A stretch of DNA of 64,000 nucleotides from Oscillatoriaceae cyanobacterium Prado104. GTDB lineage: Bacteria > Cyanobacteriota > Cyanobacteriia > Cyanobacteriales > Microcoleaceae. Shown here piece by piece: positions 1-8,832 of this stretch (its first letter is position 1; each line of letters starts with the position of its first letter). The stretch is from assembly GCA_025454405.1 (NCBI GenBank), contig JALOON010000040.1, forward strand, positions 47,734 to 111,733, given 5' to 3'. The notes beneath the pieces are model-generated. The model did no database searches, was not told the origin of the DNA, and saw nothing but the letters and a program-made list of their open reading frames with translations. Made by a program: the position numbers and the translations under genes.

Positions 1-2934
1 GCTAATATTCCCGGCGCAGTTTACCGTTGTACTTGCGAATTTTCAGACTCTGAACTCGGACTGAAACGGACTATGGTGTTTTTGAGCGAGGTAATTCAAG
101 AAATATCTGGCTATCCGCCGTCGGATTTTATTAACGATCGCGTTCGTTCTTTTTCCAGCATAATTTACCCTCAAGATCGATCGCAGGTGGAAGCTGCTAT
201 TAGAAAAAGCGTAGCAGCAAAAGTACCGTACATCCTCGAATACCGCATTCTCCTGGCTGACGGCAGAATTAGGTGGGTTTACGAAAAAGGGCGATCGGTT
301 TGCTGCGACACCCCTGGCGAACCAGGGGAATTTTTAACGGCAGCAGGGCAGCCGCTGCCACCTGCGTGTCTCGACGGAGTAATTTTGGATATTACCGAAC
401 GCAAGCGGGCAGAGGAAGATTTGCGGCACACTCAAGAGTTTTTGAATGCGGTACTAAAAAATTTACCTGTCAGCGTATTTATTAAAGATGCTGCCACCCA
501 AAGATTTATTTACTGGAATAAAGCCAGCGAAGAATTGTTTGGCTATTCTCGATCGTCCGCGATCGGCAAAAGTGCAGGCGAATTGTTTCCCCCAGAGCTG
601 GCAAAGCGTTTGGAAGCAAAAGATATCGAAGCTTTTGCAACTAGAAAATGCGTCGAAATACCCGAAGCAATTATTCAAATTCCACACCAGGGAGAGCGGG
701 TAGTTCATGCGAAAAAAGTGCCATTATTCGATGAATTTGACAACCCAGATTACATTTTAGGTATTGCCCGAGATATTACCGAAACCAAAAAAACAGAAAT
801 CGAACTATCGCGTTTGGCCCTCGTCGCTCAAAAAACGCAAAATGGGGTAGTTATTACTGATGCTAACGGCTGCATAGAGTGGGTGAACGAAGCATTTACT
901 CTAATTAGCGGTTACGTTCTCTCAGAAGTGCGGGGCAAAAAACCGGGGGCCGTACTTCAAGGTGCAAAAACAGACCCGCTAACTGTCGCTCAACTGCGGG
1001 CAGCTTTGGCGGCGGGAGAACCCTTTAATAAGGAAATTTACAATTACACCAAAGAGGGAAAGGGTTATTGGGTAACGCTGTCGATCGCCCCTATTTATCA
1101 CGAAAATGGCGAATTGGAAGGTTTTATTGCGGTGCAAAGCGATATTACCGCTCGCAAGCAAGCAGAGGAAGCCCTCAGGGAAAGCGAGAGTTATTACCGC
1201 TGCATTGTCGAAACAGCATCCGAGGGCGTTTGGATGTTTGATGCCAACAGTAAAACGACTTTTGCTAACAGCATGATGGCCCAAATGTTGGGATATACAG
1301 TAGAGGAAATGCTGGGAAAATCGCTGTTTGATTTTATGGACAGCGAGGCAGTGGCGATCGCTGAAACTTACGTCGAGCGCAGGCGGCAAGGTATCCGAGA
1401 ACGCCACGATTTTAAGTTTAGACGCAAAGACGGCTCTCACTTGTGGGCAATTATTTCGGCGACGCCAATGTTCGATGCTGGCGGCGAATTTTCTGGGGTG
1501 TTGCGGATGATTACCGACATCAGCGATCGCAAACAAGCCGAAGCGGAATTGCGGCAAACACTCAAAGAATTGGAATTTGAAAAATTTGCTTTAGATCAAT
1601 CGGCGATCGTTTCAATTACCGATGAATTTGGCGTCATTACCTACGTCAACGATCAATTTAGCGAACTCTTTCAATATTCCCGAGAAGAACCGATCGGCAA
1701 AACTCACAAATTAGTCAATTCCGGCTATCACTCAACGGATTTTTTCAAGGAACTTTGGTCAACCATCCGCAAAGGAAACGTGTGGCGGGGAGAAATGAAA
1801 AATCAAGCTAAAGATGGCAGGTATTTTTGGCTGGATACGACAATTGTACCTTGCTTAAATTCTCAGGGAGAACCGCATCAATATGTAGCAATTCGGAAAG
1901 ATATTACTGACAAAAAACAAGCAGAAGAATCTTTGCGGCTGTCGGAAAGCAAGCTGAGAACTAAAAATCAAGAGTTGGCAAAAGCCCTGCGCGACTTGCA
2001 GCAAACTCAAAGCATGATGGTGCAAAATGAAAAAATGGTGAGTTTGGGACAGTTAGTAGCGGGCGTCGCTCACGAAATCAACAATCCAGTCAGTTTTATT
2101 TACGGCAACGTTTCCCACGCTGACGATTACTTTCAAGACTTGCTGCAAATGCTGCTGCTTTACCAGCGAGAATACCCGAATCCGACACCAGCCATTCAAG
2201 CAGAGATGGATGATGTAGATTTGAATTTCCTGCTGCAAGATTTGCCGAAACTGTTAAATTCGATGAAAATGGGAGCAGAAAGAATTCGCCAAATCGTGCT
2301 GTCCCTGAAGAATTTCTCGCGCTTGGATGAAGCTGAACAAAAACAGGTGGACATTCACGAAGGAATTGAAAGCACGTTGTTGATTTTGCAGCACAGGTTG
2401 AAAGAAACGGCGGGACACCCAAAAATTGTGCTGCTGAAAGAGTACGGAAATTTGCCGCGAGTGCAGTGCTATGCGGGACAATTAAATCAGGTTTTCATGA
2501 ATATTATCGGCAACGCGATCGATGCTTTGGAAGATGCAATGGAAACCGGAAGATGGGCTGATGGGGAGCACTCACCTATTCCTTATTGTCCTTCGCCAAC
2601 GCTGCGGATTTGTACGGAGGTAAAGTACCGAGAGGATGTTTTGATGCAGCCAGAACATGGTGTTTCCGAGGCTGCTATTAGACCTCCCACTCATATCGCG
2701 ATCCGGATTGCTGACAACGGGCCGGGGATTCCCCAAGAGGTTCAGCAAAGACTGTTCGATCCGTTTTTTACGACGAAAGAACCCGGTAAAGGTACTGGTT
2801 TGGGATTATCTATCAGCTATCAAATTGTGGTGGAAAAACACGGCGGTAAACTTAAATGCCATTCGGCACCGGGCCAAGGTACGGAATTCACGATCGAGAT
2901 TCCTGCAAGCAAAACAGAATTGCCACCCGCGTGA
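1..2934 (+). CDS. Multi-PAS sensor histidine kinase, 5' end outside window
   Basis: The reading frame is open from base 1. The first ATG is at 73, but the codons before it (Asn-Ile-Pro-Gly-Ala-Val-Tyr-Arg-Cys) are the usual start of a PAS fold, so the gene begins upstream and is partial. Five PAS segments follow one another over about residues 1-640, each ending in a DIT-type motif. Then come a coiled coil, a HisKA-like phosphoacceptor (His in GVAHEINNP) and a HATPase_c domain with N box (NIIGNAIDAL), DNGPGIP and GKGTGLGLS. No transmembrane segment is visible, so it is probably a cytoplasmic autokinase that senses through PAS-bound ligands or redox. No response regulator is adjacent, so its partner is unknown. 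The third PAS resembles LOV domains but lacks the flavin-linking Cys. The transmitter core closely matches the kinases at 25.7 kb and 54.5 kb. Confidence 0.93.
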   Translation, partial: ANIPGAVYRCTCEFSDSELGLKRTMVFLSEVIQEISGYPPSDFINDRVRSFSSIIYPQDRSQVEAAIRKSVAAKVPYILEYRILLADGRIRWVYEKGRSVCCDTPGEPGEFLTAAGQPLPPACLDGVILDITERKRAEEDLRHTQEFLNAVLKNLPVSVFIKDAATQRFIYWNKASEELFGYSRSSAIGKSAGELFPPELAKRLEAKDIEAFATRKCVEIPEAIIQIPHQGERVVHAKKVPLFDEFDNPDYILGIARDITETKKTEIELSRLALVAQKTQNGVVITDANGCIEWVNEAFTLISGYVLSEVRGKKPGAVLQGAKTDPLTVAQLRAALAAGEPFNKEIYNYTKEGKGYWVTLSIAPIYHENGELEGFIAVQSDITARKQAEEALRESESYYRCIVETASEGVWMFDANSKTTFANSMMAQMLGYTVEEMLGKSLFDFMDSEAVAIAETYVERRRQGIRERHDFKFRRKDGSHLWAIISATPMFDAGGEFSGVLRMITDISDRKQAEAELRQTLKELEFEKFALDQSAIVSITDEFGVITYVNDQFSELFQYSREEPIGKTHKLVNSGYHSTDFFKELWSTIRKGNVWRGEMKNQAKDGRYFWLDTTIVPCLNSQGEPHQYVAIRKDITDKKQAEESLRLSESKLRTKNQELAKALRDLQQTQSMMVQNEKMVSLGQLVAGVAHEINNPVSFIYGNVSHADDYFQDLLQMLLLYQREYPNPTPAIQAEMDDVDLNFLLQDLPKLLNSMKMGAERIRQIVLSLKNFSRLDEAEQKQVDIHEGIESTLLILQHRLKETAGHPKIVLLKEYGNLPRVQCYAGQLNQVFMNIIGNAIDALEDAMETGRWADGEHSPIPYCPSPTLRICTEVKYREDVLMQPEHGVSEAAIRPPTHIAIRIADNGPGIPQEVQQRLFDPFFTTKEPGKGTGLGLSISYQIVVEKHGGKLKCHSAPGQGTEFTIEIPASKTELPPA

Positions 2935-2941
2935 TAAATGA

Positions 2942-3160
2942 TAATATCGAAATGATACCCAAACAATGATACCAAACCGCGATCGGGTACGCTGGCAATT
3001 ATACCAAACCGCGAGCGGGGACGCTCGCACTGCTCTCAAATCGCTAATATCGAAATGATACCAAACCGCGAGCGGGGGCGCTCGCACTGCTTTCAAATCG
3101 CTAATATCGAAAGATACCCAAACCGCGAGCGGGGACACTCGCACTGCTCTCAAATCGGTA
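2942..3160. repeat. 57-bp tandem repeat with GCGAGC palindrome
   Basis: About three and a half copies of a 57-bp unit lie head to tail. Each carries the near-palindrome GCGAGCGGGGACGCTCGC, at 3011, 3068 and 3125, followed by a shared stretch reading TGCTCTCAAATCGCTAATAT. A more degenerate copy lies near 2970. A 73-codon reading frame across the repeat is considered spurious. Confidence 0.85.
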
Positions 3161-3360
3161 ACAGTGACAGATGGAAAAAATCGATTGCGGCAACAAAACA
3201 ACATCAAATTGCGTCTGAATGTTTGGTAGCTTTTGCAGTTTTTCCGAAAATCTATGTAATATCGCGGACGCTCTAACGCCATTAATATCTCGCCGGGGCG
3301 GGTTTTTGAGATTATCAATTCTTGGCGAATATTGTTGAAAAACCAGCCCCTACTCCCGAA

Positions 3361-3440
3361 CAACTCAAAACTCAAAACTCCTCAAAACTTTTCTTCAACT
3401 CAAAACTCAAAACTCAAAACTCAAAACTCAAAACTCCTTA
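3361..3440. repeat. AACTCAAA-type low-complexity tandem repeat
   Basis: Runs of AACTCAAAACTC fill the space immediately before the M48 protease gene. The same low-complexity unit recurs at 7.9-8.2 kb, 12.0 kb and 23.2-23.3 kb. It leaves no recognisable ribosome binding site before the ATG at 3444. Confidence 0.8.
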
Positions 3441-3443
3441 CCT

Positions 3444-4295
3444 ATGTTTAAAAAATTTTGGCTGACTTGTCGGCGTACCTGCGGTCGGGGAATTTACCTA
3501 TTTCTGTCGTTAATGGTTGTAGCTGGTATCTGGGTGATTTCCCCGGAACCTACGCAAGCGTTTTCTTTGCCGGAACTGATTTTTCGGGGAATTCAAGTTA
3601 TTCAATTGTCGAATTTGTCCGATCGCCAAGAAGTAGCTTTGGGACAGCAAATTAATCGGCAATTGACAAACAGCGAATTTAATATTTACAGAGATCGCGC
3701 TACTTTAGCATACATCAACCGCATCGGTCAGCGACTGGCCGAAGAGAGCGATCGCCCGGATATTCCCTATACTTTTCAAGTGATTGATGACGACAAAATT
3801 AATGCTTTTGCGACAATGGGCGGTTTTATTTACGTGAATAAAGGTTTGATGGCAGCGGCCGATAATGAGGCTCAATTAGCCAGCGTTATCGGTCACGAAA
3901 TCGGCCATATCAGCGCCCGCCATTCGATCCAACAAATGCGTCAAATGGCGATCGCATCGGGTTTAGCTGCTGCTACCGGACTCGATCGATCGCAGGTAGT
4001 TCAGATTGGAGTGGAACTAGCTTTGCGCCGCCCCCACAGCCGTCAAGCTGAATACGAAGCCGATAGTTTGGGATTGCAAACTATGGGGCGTGCGGGCTAC
4101 GCTCAATCAGCAATGGTTGATTTTATGAAAAAATTGCTTAACAGGCCTTCGCCTCCGAGTATCTTGAGCACTCATCCGGCTACGGCCGATCGAATTGCTG
4201 CGATTTCTCAGGAAATTGACCCGAATCTTGCTAGCGGCGAAGGCTTGAATGATGCGGCTTACAGACAGGAAATCCGACGGCTTTTAGGTTCTTAA
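3444..4295 (+). CDS. M48 family zinc metalloprotease, exported
   Basis: This 283-residue protein starts with a basic region and a hydrophobic segment (about residues 15-35) ending near Thr-Gln-Ala, which looks like a signal peptide or membrane anchor. The zinc motif is HEIGH (about residues 152-156) within VIGHEIGHISARHS, and the third ligand lies in EYEADSLG (about residue 203), the two hallmarks of family M48 (HtpX/BepA-like, single domain). The length fits short cyanobacterial M48 proteins that have no TPR tail. It probably degrades misfolded or mis-assembled envelope proteins in the periplasm; its substrate cannot be told from the sequence. The start codon is ATG without a clear ribosome binding site, because a low-complexity repeat abuts it. 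Confidence 0.9.
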   Translation: MFKKFWLTCRRTCGRGIYLFLSLMVVAGIWVISPEPTQAFSLPELIFRGIQVIQLSNLSDRQEVALGQQINRQLTNSEFNIYRDRATLAYINRIGQRLAEESDRPDIPYTFQVIDDDKINAFATMGGFIYVNKGLMAAADNEAQLASVIGHEIGHISARHSIQQMRQMAIASGLAAATGLDRSQVVQIGVELALRRPHSRQAEYEADSLGLQTMGRAGYAQSAMVDFMKKLLNRPSPPSILSTHPATADRIAAISQEIDPNLASGEGLNDAAYRQEIRRLLGS

Positions 4296-4299
4296 GAGC

Positions 4300-4352
4300 C
4301 GGGAGACACGCTCTAGCTTAGTTTCCCCGCGCTACGGGCGATCGCGCAACAG
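4300..4352 (+). repeat. Dispersed repeat, copy 1 (upstream of HNH gene)
   Basis: An imperfect 52-bp sequence contains GAGACACGCTCTAGCTTAG and then CTACGGGCGATCGCGCAACA. A second copy in the same orientation lies at 6080-6131, so the two copies bracket the HNH nuclease gene and its spacer. They differ at only a handful of positions. Confidence 0.7.
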
Positions 4353-4520
4353 CAAATGCGAACATTGGTTGCTCGGTATGTAACAATAAAAGTTGCTAGC
4401 AACAGATCGCATCAAATCCGCGTGATTCATCCCCGTCATAACTGGGAGGGTGCCTCGCTTGTTTAATTTCGAGCCTGGGCGAAATTTATTCGTAACGACG
4501 CACCCTACGTACACTTGAGG

Positions 4521-5654
4521 ATGTCCGAGCAGAAAGATCGACTAACGGTTAATTTATTGTGTGGTATAAAAATGGTTGCTATGAAACCTCTGACTTTGCG
4601 AGAAGTAACGTTTGAATTAATAGATTCAGAAATATTTAAAATTCCCGATACTAGAACGCGGCTTGATACTCTGCAAAATTATTTTTTCCCGCGATTAGAA
4701 ATATTACTGAGAGACACTTTAGATATTGTGCAAAAAGTTTATGGAGTAAATCCTTATGAATCGATGACTTTTTCTTACAGACCCAACCATAGAAAAGATG
4801 CCACGGTCAATAAGGATATTGTAGGAGATGTGCATATAGGTATTCATGGAAAATCGAGAACTGCAAAAGATGGTTATCTCACCAGGAAACGAAAAAATGG
4901 ACAGCCATATATTCTTCACAGTACTCTTTTAAACTACACAATAAATCCCGACGGCAGTATGTATGTAATTTTATTTTTATGTTATGAAGATTGTGTGGCG
5001 GTAAATTCAGATTTTTTTGCCAGCATCCACAACCTATTTAAGAGCAATTTTAGCTTGTTAAACCAAATATTTACACTCAATCAAATATATTATAGTAGTG
5101 CAGAAGAATTTGTAGATTTCTCACAAGCATTTAGCGCCGATAATTTAAGCAAATTTGAAACATATACTTTTAATTTTTATTCAGTTAATTACTATTTCCC
5201 ACTTCATTATAGTCGGGGATTATGGGAGTTAAGGAAAGCATTTATAGCCTTATATCCTTTACTAGATTCTTTAATGCGCATTGAAAAAGGCGAAGCACCT
5301 CAACTAAGTAAAATGTTAAAAAAATATAAAAATTGGTATTTGGCAGGTGGGGCAAATTATGAGAACGAAATCGAATCTGCTGATTTTGAAAATACGGAAC
5401 CTTCTTTGCCAGAGCTTGATAGTTACTCTTTTGTAAGAGCTGGTTTGTGGTGGGAAATTTTAGCTCGTGACAACTGGACATGTTGTAGTTGTAAACGTTC
5501 TGCTCAAAAACATGGTGTTGTTTTGCACGTTGACCATAAAATACCTCGTTCAAAGGGAGGTACTAATGATAAAAGCAATCTTCAGACCTTGTGTATGAAA
5601 TGCAACATTGGTAAAAGCAACAAAGATTCTACCGATCTTCAAAATAGAATTTGA
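4521..5654 (+). CDS. HNH endonuclease domain protein
   Basis: The C-terminal 70 residues form a clear HNH nuclease: a first Cys pair in CCSC, the VDHKIPRSKGG core, then NLQTLC and CMKC, ending CNIGKSN. His of VDH and Asn of NLQ are the expected metal and catalytic residues. The first roughly 290 residues are rich in Tyr, Phe and Asn and match no family I recognise; this part may provide target recognition. The gene is visibly richer in A and T than its neighbours and lies between two copies of a dispersed repeat, both suggesting acquisition. TTG (4515), ATG (4521) and ATGs at 4572 and 4581 are possible starts; none has a well-spaced ribosome binding site, and 4521 is a convention. It is a solitary gene. 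Confidence 0.8.
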   Translation: MSEQKDRLTVNLLCGIKMVAMKPLTLREVTFELIDSEIFKIPDTRTRLDTLQNYFFPRLEILLRDTLDIVQKVYGVNPYESMTFSYRPNHRKDATVNKDIVGDVHIGIHGKSRTAKDGYLTRKRKNGQPYILHSTLLNYTINPDGSMYVILFLCYEDCVAVNSDFFASIHNLFKSNFSLLNQIFTLNQIYYSSAEEFVDFSQAFSADNLSKFETYTFNFYSVNYYFPLHYSRGLWELRKAFIALYPLLDSLMRIEKGEAPQLSKMLKKYKNWYLAGGANYENEIESADFENTEPSLPELDSYSFVRAGLWWEILARDNWTCCSCKRSAQKHGVVLHVDHKIPRSKGGTNDKSNLQTLCMKCNIGKSNKDSTDLQNRI

Positions 5655-6362
5655 GCAACGCAGTAGATTGTTCAATGTTGCTCGATCGGATGGTAACGAA
5701 ATTTAGTTGAATTTGAGTCATTTTAGCCGTAAGGCTTGCAATGCGATCGAAGTATACCCAAATATATAGCGTGTTGGCTCGATCGACCCTCACCATCCCC
5801 CACCGCAGCCGCCGCAACGGGCGAACCAGCATTCGTGTCGATCGCCCCCTAAAATAAAGTTTTACGTTGATTATGAAAAAACTGCCCCCATCGCCGGCCC
5901 CGAGCTTCTGACTTCAGCCTGCTGCTCGACTTCCTGCCTGTACTAGCGTTGTGCGGGTGTTGGGATTCCCGAAGCAACAGTCTCAAACGCGGCAAAATCG
6001 ATCGCCAACGTGAAATTTGCGTGGCAATTATGTTACATTTTTTAGCACAGTTAGGAATGCGATCGGGCAATGCCAGCAGCGGAGACAAGCTTTAGCTTAG
6101 TTTCCCAGAGCTACGGGCGATCGCGCAACAGACCTCTTGTAAAAAGCCTCTTGTAAAAAGCAAGTCTAAGGCAGGCAGAATGCCTACCCCACAAGAGTTT
6201 TTACCAGAGGTCTCATAGAATTCCTCACGTCAGCTCCAAACTTTTAAGCAGCCGCAAGCAGTTGGAAGCAACGGCAAGCTGACTGCTGCGGGGCGAAAAA
6301 AACCCTGTGGGTGCTGCCCTCAATCTCAACCACAGCAATATTCTTTTAGGAATTCTAGCTCC
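5655..6362. other. Long spacer between HNH gene and petB
   Basis: No convincing gene was found on either strand. The second copy of the 52-bp dispersed repeat (6080-6131) is here. It is followed by a short direct repeat, CCTCTTGTAAAAAG, twice at 6132-6160, and by a partly inverted segment around 6170-6215 (GCAGGCAGAATGCCTACCCC). A 79-codon minus-strand frame at 5849-6088 has no family resemblance and was not accepted. The petB promoter is presumably between about 6215 and 6362. Confidence 0.6.
6080..6131 (+). repeat. Dispersed repeat, copy 2 (downstream of HNH gene)
   Basis: Direct repeat of the sequence at 4300-4352, reading GAGACAAGCTTTAGCTTAG and then CTACGGGCGATCGCGCAACA. The distance between the two copies is about 1.78 kb. 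Confidence 0.7.
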
Positions 6363-7000
6363 ATGTTTTCTAAACAAATCACCGACTCAAAAGCCTACCA
6401 GTGGTTTGAGGAACGCCTAGTAAGTACGTACCTCCCCACGTCAACATCTTCTACTGCTTGGGCGGCGTAACTCTAGTTTGCTTTCTGATTCAGTTTGCGA
6501 CCGGCTTTGCCATGACTTTCTACTACCGCCCCACGGTAGCAGAAGCCTTTACCTCAATCCAGTACCTGATGACAGAAGTCAACTTCGGCTGGCTGATCCG
6601 CTCGATTCACCGCTGGTCTGCGAGCATGATGGTACTGATGATGATCTTGCACATCTTCCGGGTTTACCTGACCGGTGGCTTCAAAAAGCCCCGCGAATTG
6701 ACCTGGGTGACCGGAGTGATCTTGGCAGTCATCACTGTTTCTTTCGGCGTGACCGGTTATTCTCTCCCTTGGGATCAAGTCGGTTACTGGGCTGTCAAAA
6801 TCGTTTCCGGCGTCCCCGAAGCTATCCCCTTTGTCGGTTCTACACTGGTTGAACTCCTGCGCGGCGGTGTCGCTGTAGGTCAAGGTACTTTGACTCGCTA
6901 CTACAGCTTGCACACCTTCGTTTTGCCTTGGCTGATTGCAGTGTTCATGCTCGCTCACTTCTTGATGATTCGCAAGCAAGGCATCTCGGGCCCGTTGTAA
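6363..7000 (+). pseudogene. petB: Cytochrome b6 gene with frameshifting 31-nt deletion
   Basis: PetB carries the b haems and haem ci of the cytochrome b6f complex in the thylakoid membrane. The ATG at 6363 gives the normal first 19 residues (MFSKQITDSK, then AYQWFEERL). Immediately afterwards the sequence jumps to AGTAAGTACGTACCT, encoding the conserved Ser-Lys-Tyr-Val-Pro in another frame. From 6419 the frame is intact for 193 codons, with the haem-ci Cys (FYCLGG), the His ligands (SIHRW, ILHIF, SLHTF, LAHFL) and the ISGPL end. Nineteen plus 193 residues is ten short of the usual 222, so about 31 nt (the EIQALADDIT-like segment) are missing. As written, translation stops at 6470 after 35 codons. 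Because petB is essential for photosynthesis, an assembly error is the simplest explanation; true loss would need a second petB elsewhere. Confidence 0.9.
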
Positions 7001-7012
7001 ATTTTGAGTGTG

Positions 7013-7032
7013 GGGGCGATTTGCTGCCCCCC
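7013..7032 (+). promoter_or_regulatory. GC-rich hairpin between petB and petD
   Basis: GGGGGC and GCCCCC pair across an 8-nt loop just after the petB stop. No T run follows directly, so it is more likely an RNA stability or processing element in the petB-petD message than a strong terminator. Confidence 0.4.
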
Positions 7033-7179
7033 TGCTGAATTTTAAGTTGAAAATTCAGAATTCATCACTCATGATAAATATTTACCACCGATAGATCCTG
7101 CGCTCGCCCCGCTGATTCCCACTGATGAATGCAGCGAGATACCAGGTTCAGGTAAAACTAAAAGGAGAACACGCTTACA

Positions 7180-7662
7180 ATGTCTATTGTCAAAAAACCG
7201 GATTTGAGCGATCCCGCTCTCCGCGCCAAACTCGCTAAGGGCATGGGTCACAACTATTACGGCGAACCCGCTTGGCCCAATGACTTGCTCTACGTTTTCC
7301 CCGTGGTAATTTTAGGGACAATTTCTCTGTGCGTCGGTTTGGCAGTGCTCGACCCGGCTTTAGTTGGCGAACCCGCCAATCCTTTTGCTACTCCGCTAGA
7401 AATTCTGCCGGAATGGTATCTGTGGCCGGTGTTCCAAATCCTGCGCGTTTTGCCTAACAAATTGTTGGGTATTGTCGCCATGGGTTCTGTGCCCCTCGGT
7501 CTGATTTTGGTGCCGTTCATTGAGAACGTTAATAAGTTCCAAAATCCATTCCGCCGCCCGGTTGCTACTGCTGTTTTCCTATTCGGAACTGCGGTAACTA
7601 TCTGGTTGGGTATTGGTGCTATTTTCCCGATCGACAAATCTTTCACGCTGGGTCTGTTCTAA
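7180..7662 (+). CDS. petD: Cytochrome b6f complex subunit IV
   Basis: The 160-residue protein is the normal length for subunit IV, which pairs with cytochrome b6 to form the quinol-oxidation site of the b6f complex in thylakoids. It begins [12 protein letters not shown] and keeps the PEWYL motif (Gln-o site loop) and three membrane helices, around residues 37-57, 95-115 and 127-147. A good ribosome binding site, AAGGAG at 7161-7166, lies 13 bases before the ATG. It follows petB at a distance of 179 bp, the standard cyanobacterial petBD order, and a strong intrinsic terminator follows at 7724. The gene is complete, in contrast to petB. Confidence 0.97.
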   Translation: MSIVKKPDLSDPALRAKLAKGMGHNYYGEPAWPNDLLYVFPVVILGTISLCVGLAVLDPALVGEPANPFATPLEILPEWYLWPVFQILRVLPNKLLGIVAMGSVPLGLILVPFIENVNKFQNPFRRPVATAVFLFGTAVTIWLGIGAIFPIDKSFTLGLF

Positions 7663-7723
7663 GATTTCAGCTCGATCGATTTTAACCCCTGAGGGTGGGA
7701 AACACTAATTTAATTTTTGAACG

Positions 7724-7759
7724 AAGCTACCCATTACTTACTTTTTGGGTAGCTTTTTT
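7724..7759 (+). terminator. Intrinsic terminator after petD
   Basis: AAGCTACCC (7724-7732) pairs perfectly with GGGTAGCTT (7747-7755) around a 14-nt loop and runs into a stretch of T. This is a textbook rho-independent terminator for the petBD transcript. Confidence 0.85.
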
Positions 7760-7825
7760 GGCTTTACCGCAGATATATCGATCGTACTAAATCCGGGTTA
7801 GTCTGGTGGGGCTGGGTTTACGAAT

Positions 7826-8180
7826 GTCAAATGTCAAATGTCAACTGTCAGGGGAAGTTCTGAGTTTTAAGTTTTAAGTTTTGAGTTTTAAGTTTTGAGT
7901 TTTGAATTTTGAACTGTCTTTAACTCAAAATTCAAAACTCAAAACTCCCGAGAACTATCTTTAACTCACAACTCAAAATTCAAAACTCAAAACTCCCGAA
8001 AACTGTCTTTAACTCAAAACTCCCGAACAACTCAAAACTTACAACTCCCGAAACTTAAAACTCTCTTTCAACTCAAAACTCAAAACTCAAAACTCCCTCT
8101 TCAACTCAAAACTCAAAACTCAAAACTCAAAACTCCCGAAAAACTCAAAATTCACAACTCAAAACTCCTTACCAACTGTC
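7826..8180. repeat. Long low-complexity repeat block, both orientations
   Basis: The block begins with tandem AATGTCA units, then GAGTTTTAAGTTTTGAG on the plus strand, then many AACTCAAAACTC units with interspersed CCCGA. Because both complements are present, the transcript could fold into long imperfect hairpins. It separates petD from the convergent HIT gene and contains no gene. Confidence 0.8.
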
Positions 8181-8190
8181 AACTGTCCTA

Positions 8191-8538
8191 TCAGCCGGGA
8201 GGCCATTTCATGAAGCGCCCGCCGAGAATGTGCAGGTGCAAGTGATCCACAGTCTGGCCGCCATCATTGCCATTATTAATCACAACGCGGTAGCCGTTGG
8301 TAAGTCCGGCTTGTTCTGCTACTCGCTTGACAGTCAGCAGCAAGTGTCCCATAAGTTTGTGGTCTTCCGATTCGGCATCGCCTAGCTTGGCAATAGGTTG
8401 TTTGGGAATAACCAGGATGTGGACTGGTGCTTGGGGATTGATATCTCGGAAAGCCAGGGCCAAATCGTCCTCGTAAACGATGTCGGCGGGAATCTCGCGA
8501 CGGATGATTTTACTAAAAATGGTTTCTTGACTTGTCAT
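8191..8538 (-). CDS. HIT family (histidine triad) nucleotide-binding protein
   Basis: This 115-residue protein has the signature HLHLHILGG near its C-terminus; the middle His of the triad acts as nucleophile in nucleoside phosphoramidate or dinucleotide hydrolysis. The N-terminus (MTSQETIFSKII, then RREIPADIVYEDD) is typical of the PKCI/HINT branch, and the length matches the usual 110-116 residues. The reading frame stays open for 144 codons upstream, but that part is encoded by a GAAGGAA microsatellite and AT-rich spacer and shows no homology, so the ATG complementary to 8536-8538 is chosen. The upstream sequence is a pyrimidine-rich microsatellite and holds no clear ribosome binding site. 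Cytoplasmic; the physiological substrate is not evident. Confidence 0.93.
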   Translation of the reverse strand: MTSQETIFSKIIRREIPADIVYEDDLALAFRDINPQAPVHILVIPKQPIAKLGDAESEDHKLMGHLLLTVKRVAEQAGLTNGYRVVINNGNDGGQTVDHLHLHILGGRFMKWPPG

Positions 8539-8630
8539 AAGAAGGAAGAAGGAAGGCACTACACGGATTATGACACGGATACACGGATGAATTATGGAGT
8601 GTGTATCGGATGTTATAACGATTTTGTTGG

Positions 8631-8687
8631 GGAGGAAGAAGGAAGAGGGAAGAAGGAAGAAGGAAGAGGGAAGAAGGAAGAAGAAAA
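8631..8687. repeat. GAAGGAA/GAGGGAA microsatellite
   Basis: Seven-base purine units (GAAGGAA, GAGGGAA) are repeated about eight times. The same unit occurs at 8548, 11105-11130 and, on the opposite strand, 49326-49379. Slippage at this site would not alter any accepted coding sequence. Confidence 0.8.
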
Positions 8688-8832
8688 CGTTTTTGCTGTT
8701 TCCTGTTTGTGCTTCCAAAGTCGATCGTACTTGATAAGATTGCCAAAATTGCTTTCCTATCTGAAAAATATCTGCGTCGATCTGCAGTCTCCCGATCGAG
8801 CAAACATTTACCAAAAATTTGGGTTGAAAGCC

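Noticed and set aside
5849..6088. 79-codon minus-strand frame upstream of petB
   Set aside because: Composition and lack of conserved motifs suggest chance; it partly overlaps the dispersed repeat.
6419..6470. Intron or programmed frameshift as explanation for petB
   Set aside because: No intron-like sequence is inserted; bases are missing, not added, and ten conserved residues would still be absent after a frameshift.
7826..8180. Regularly spaced repeats in the petD-HIT spacer that at first look like a CRISPR array
   Set aside because: Units are only 8-12 bases, low-complexity and abutting, with no unique spacers and no cas genes nearby.
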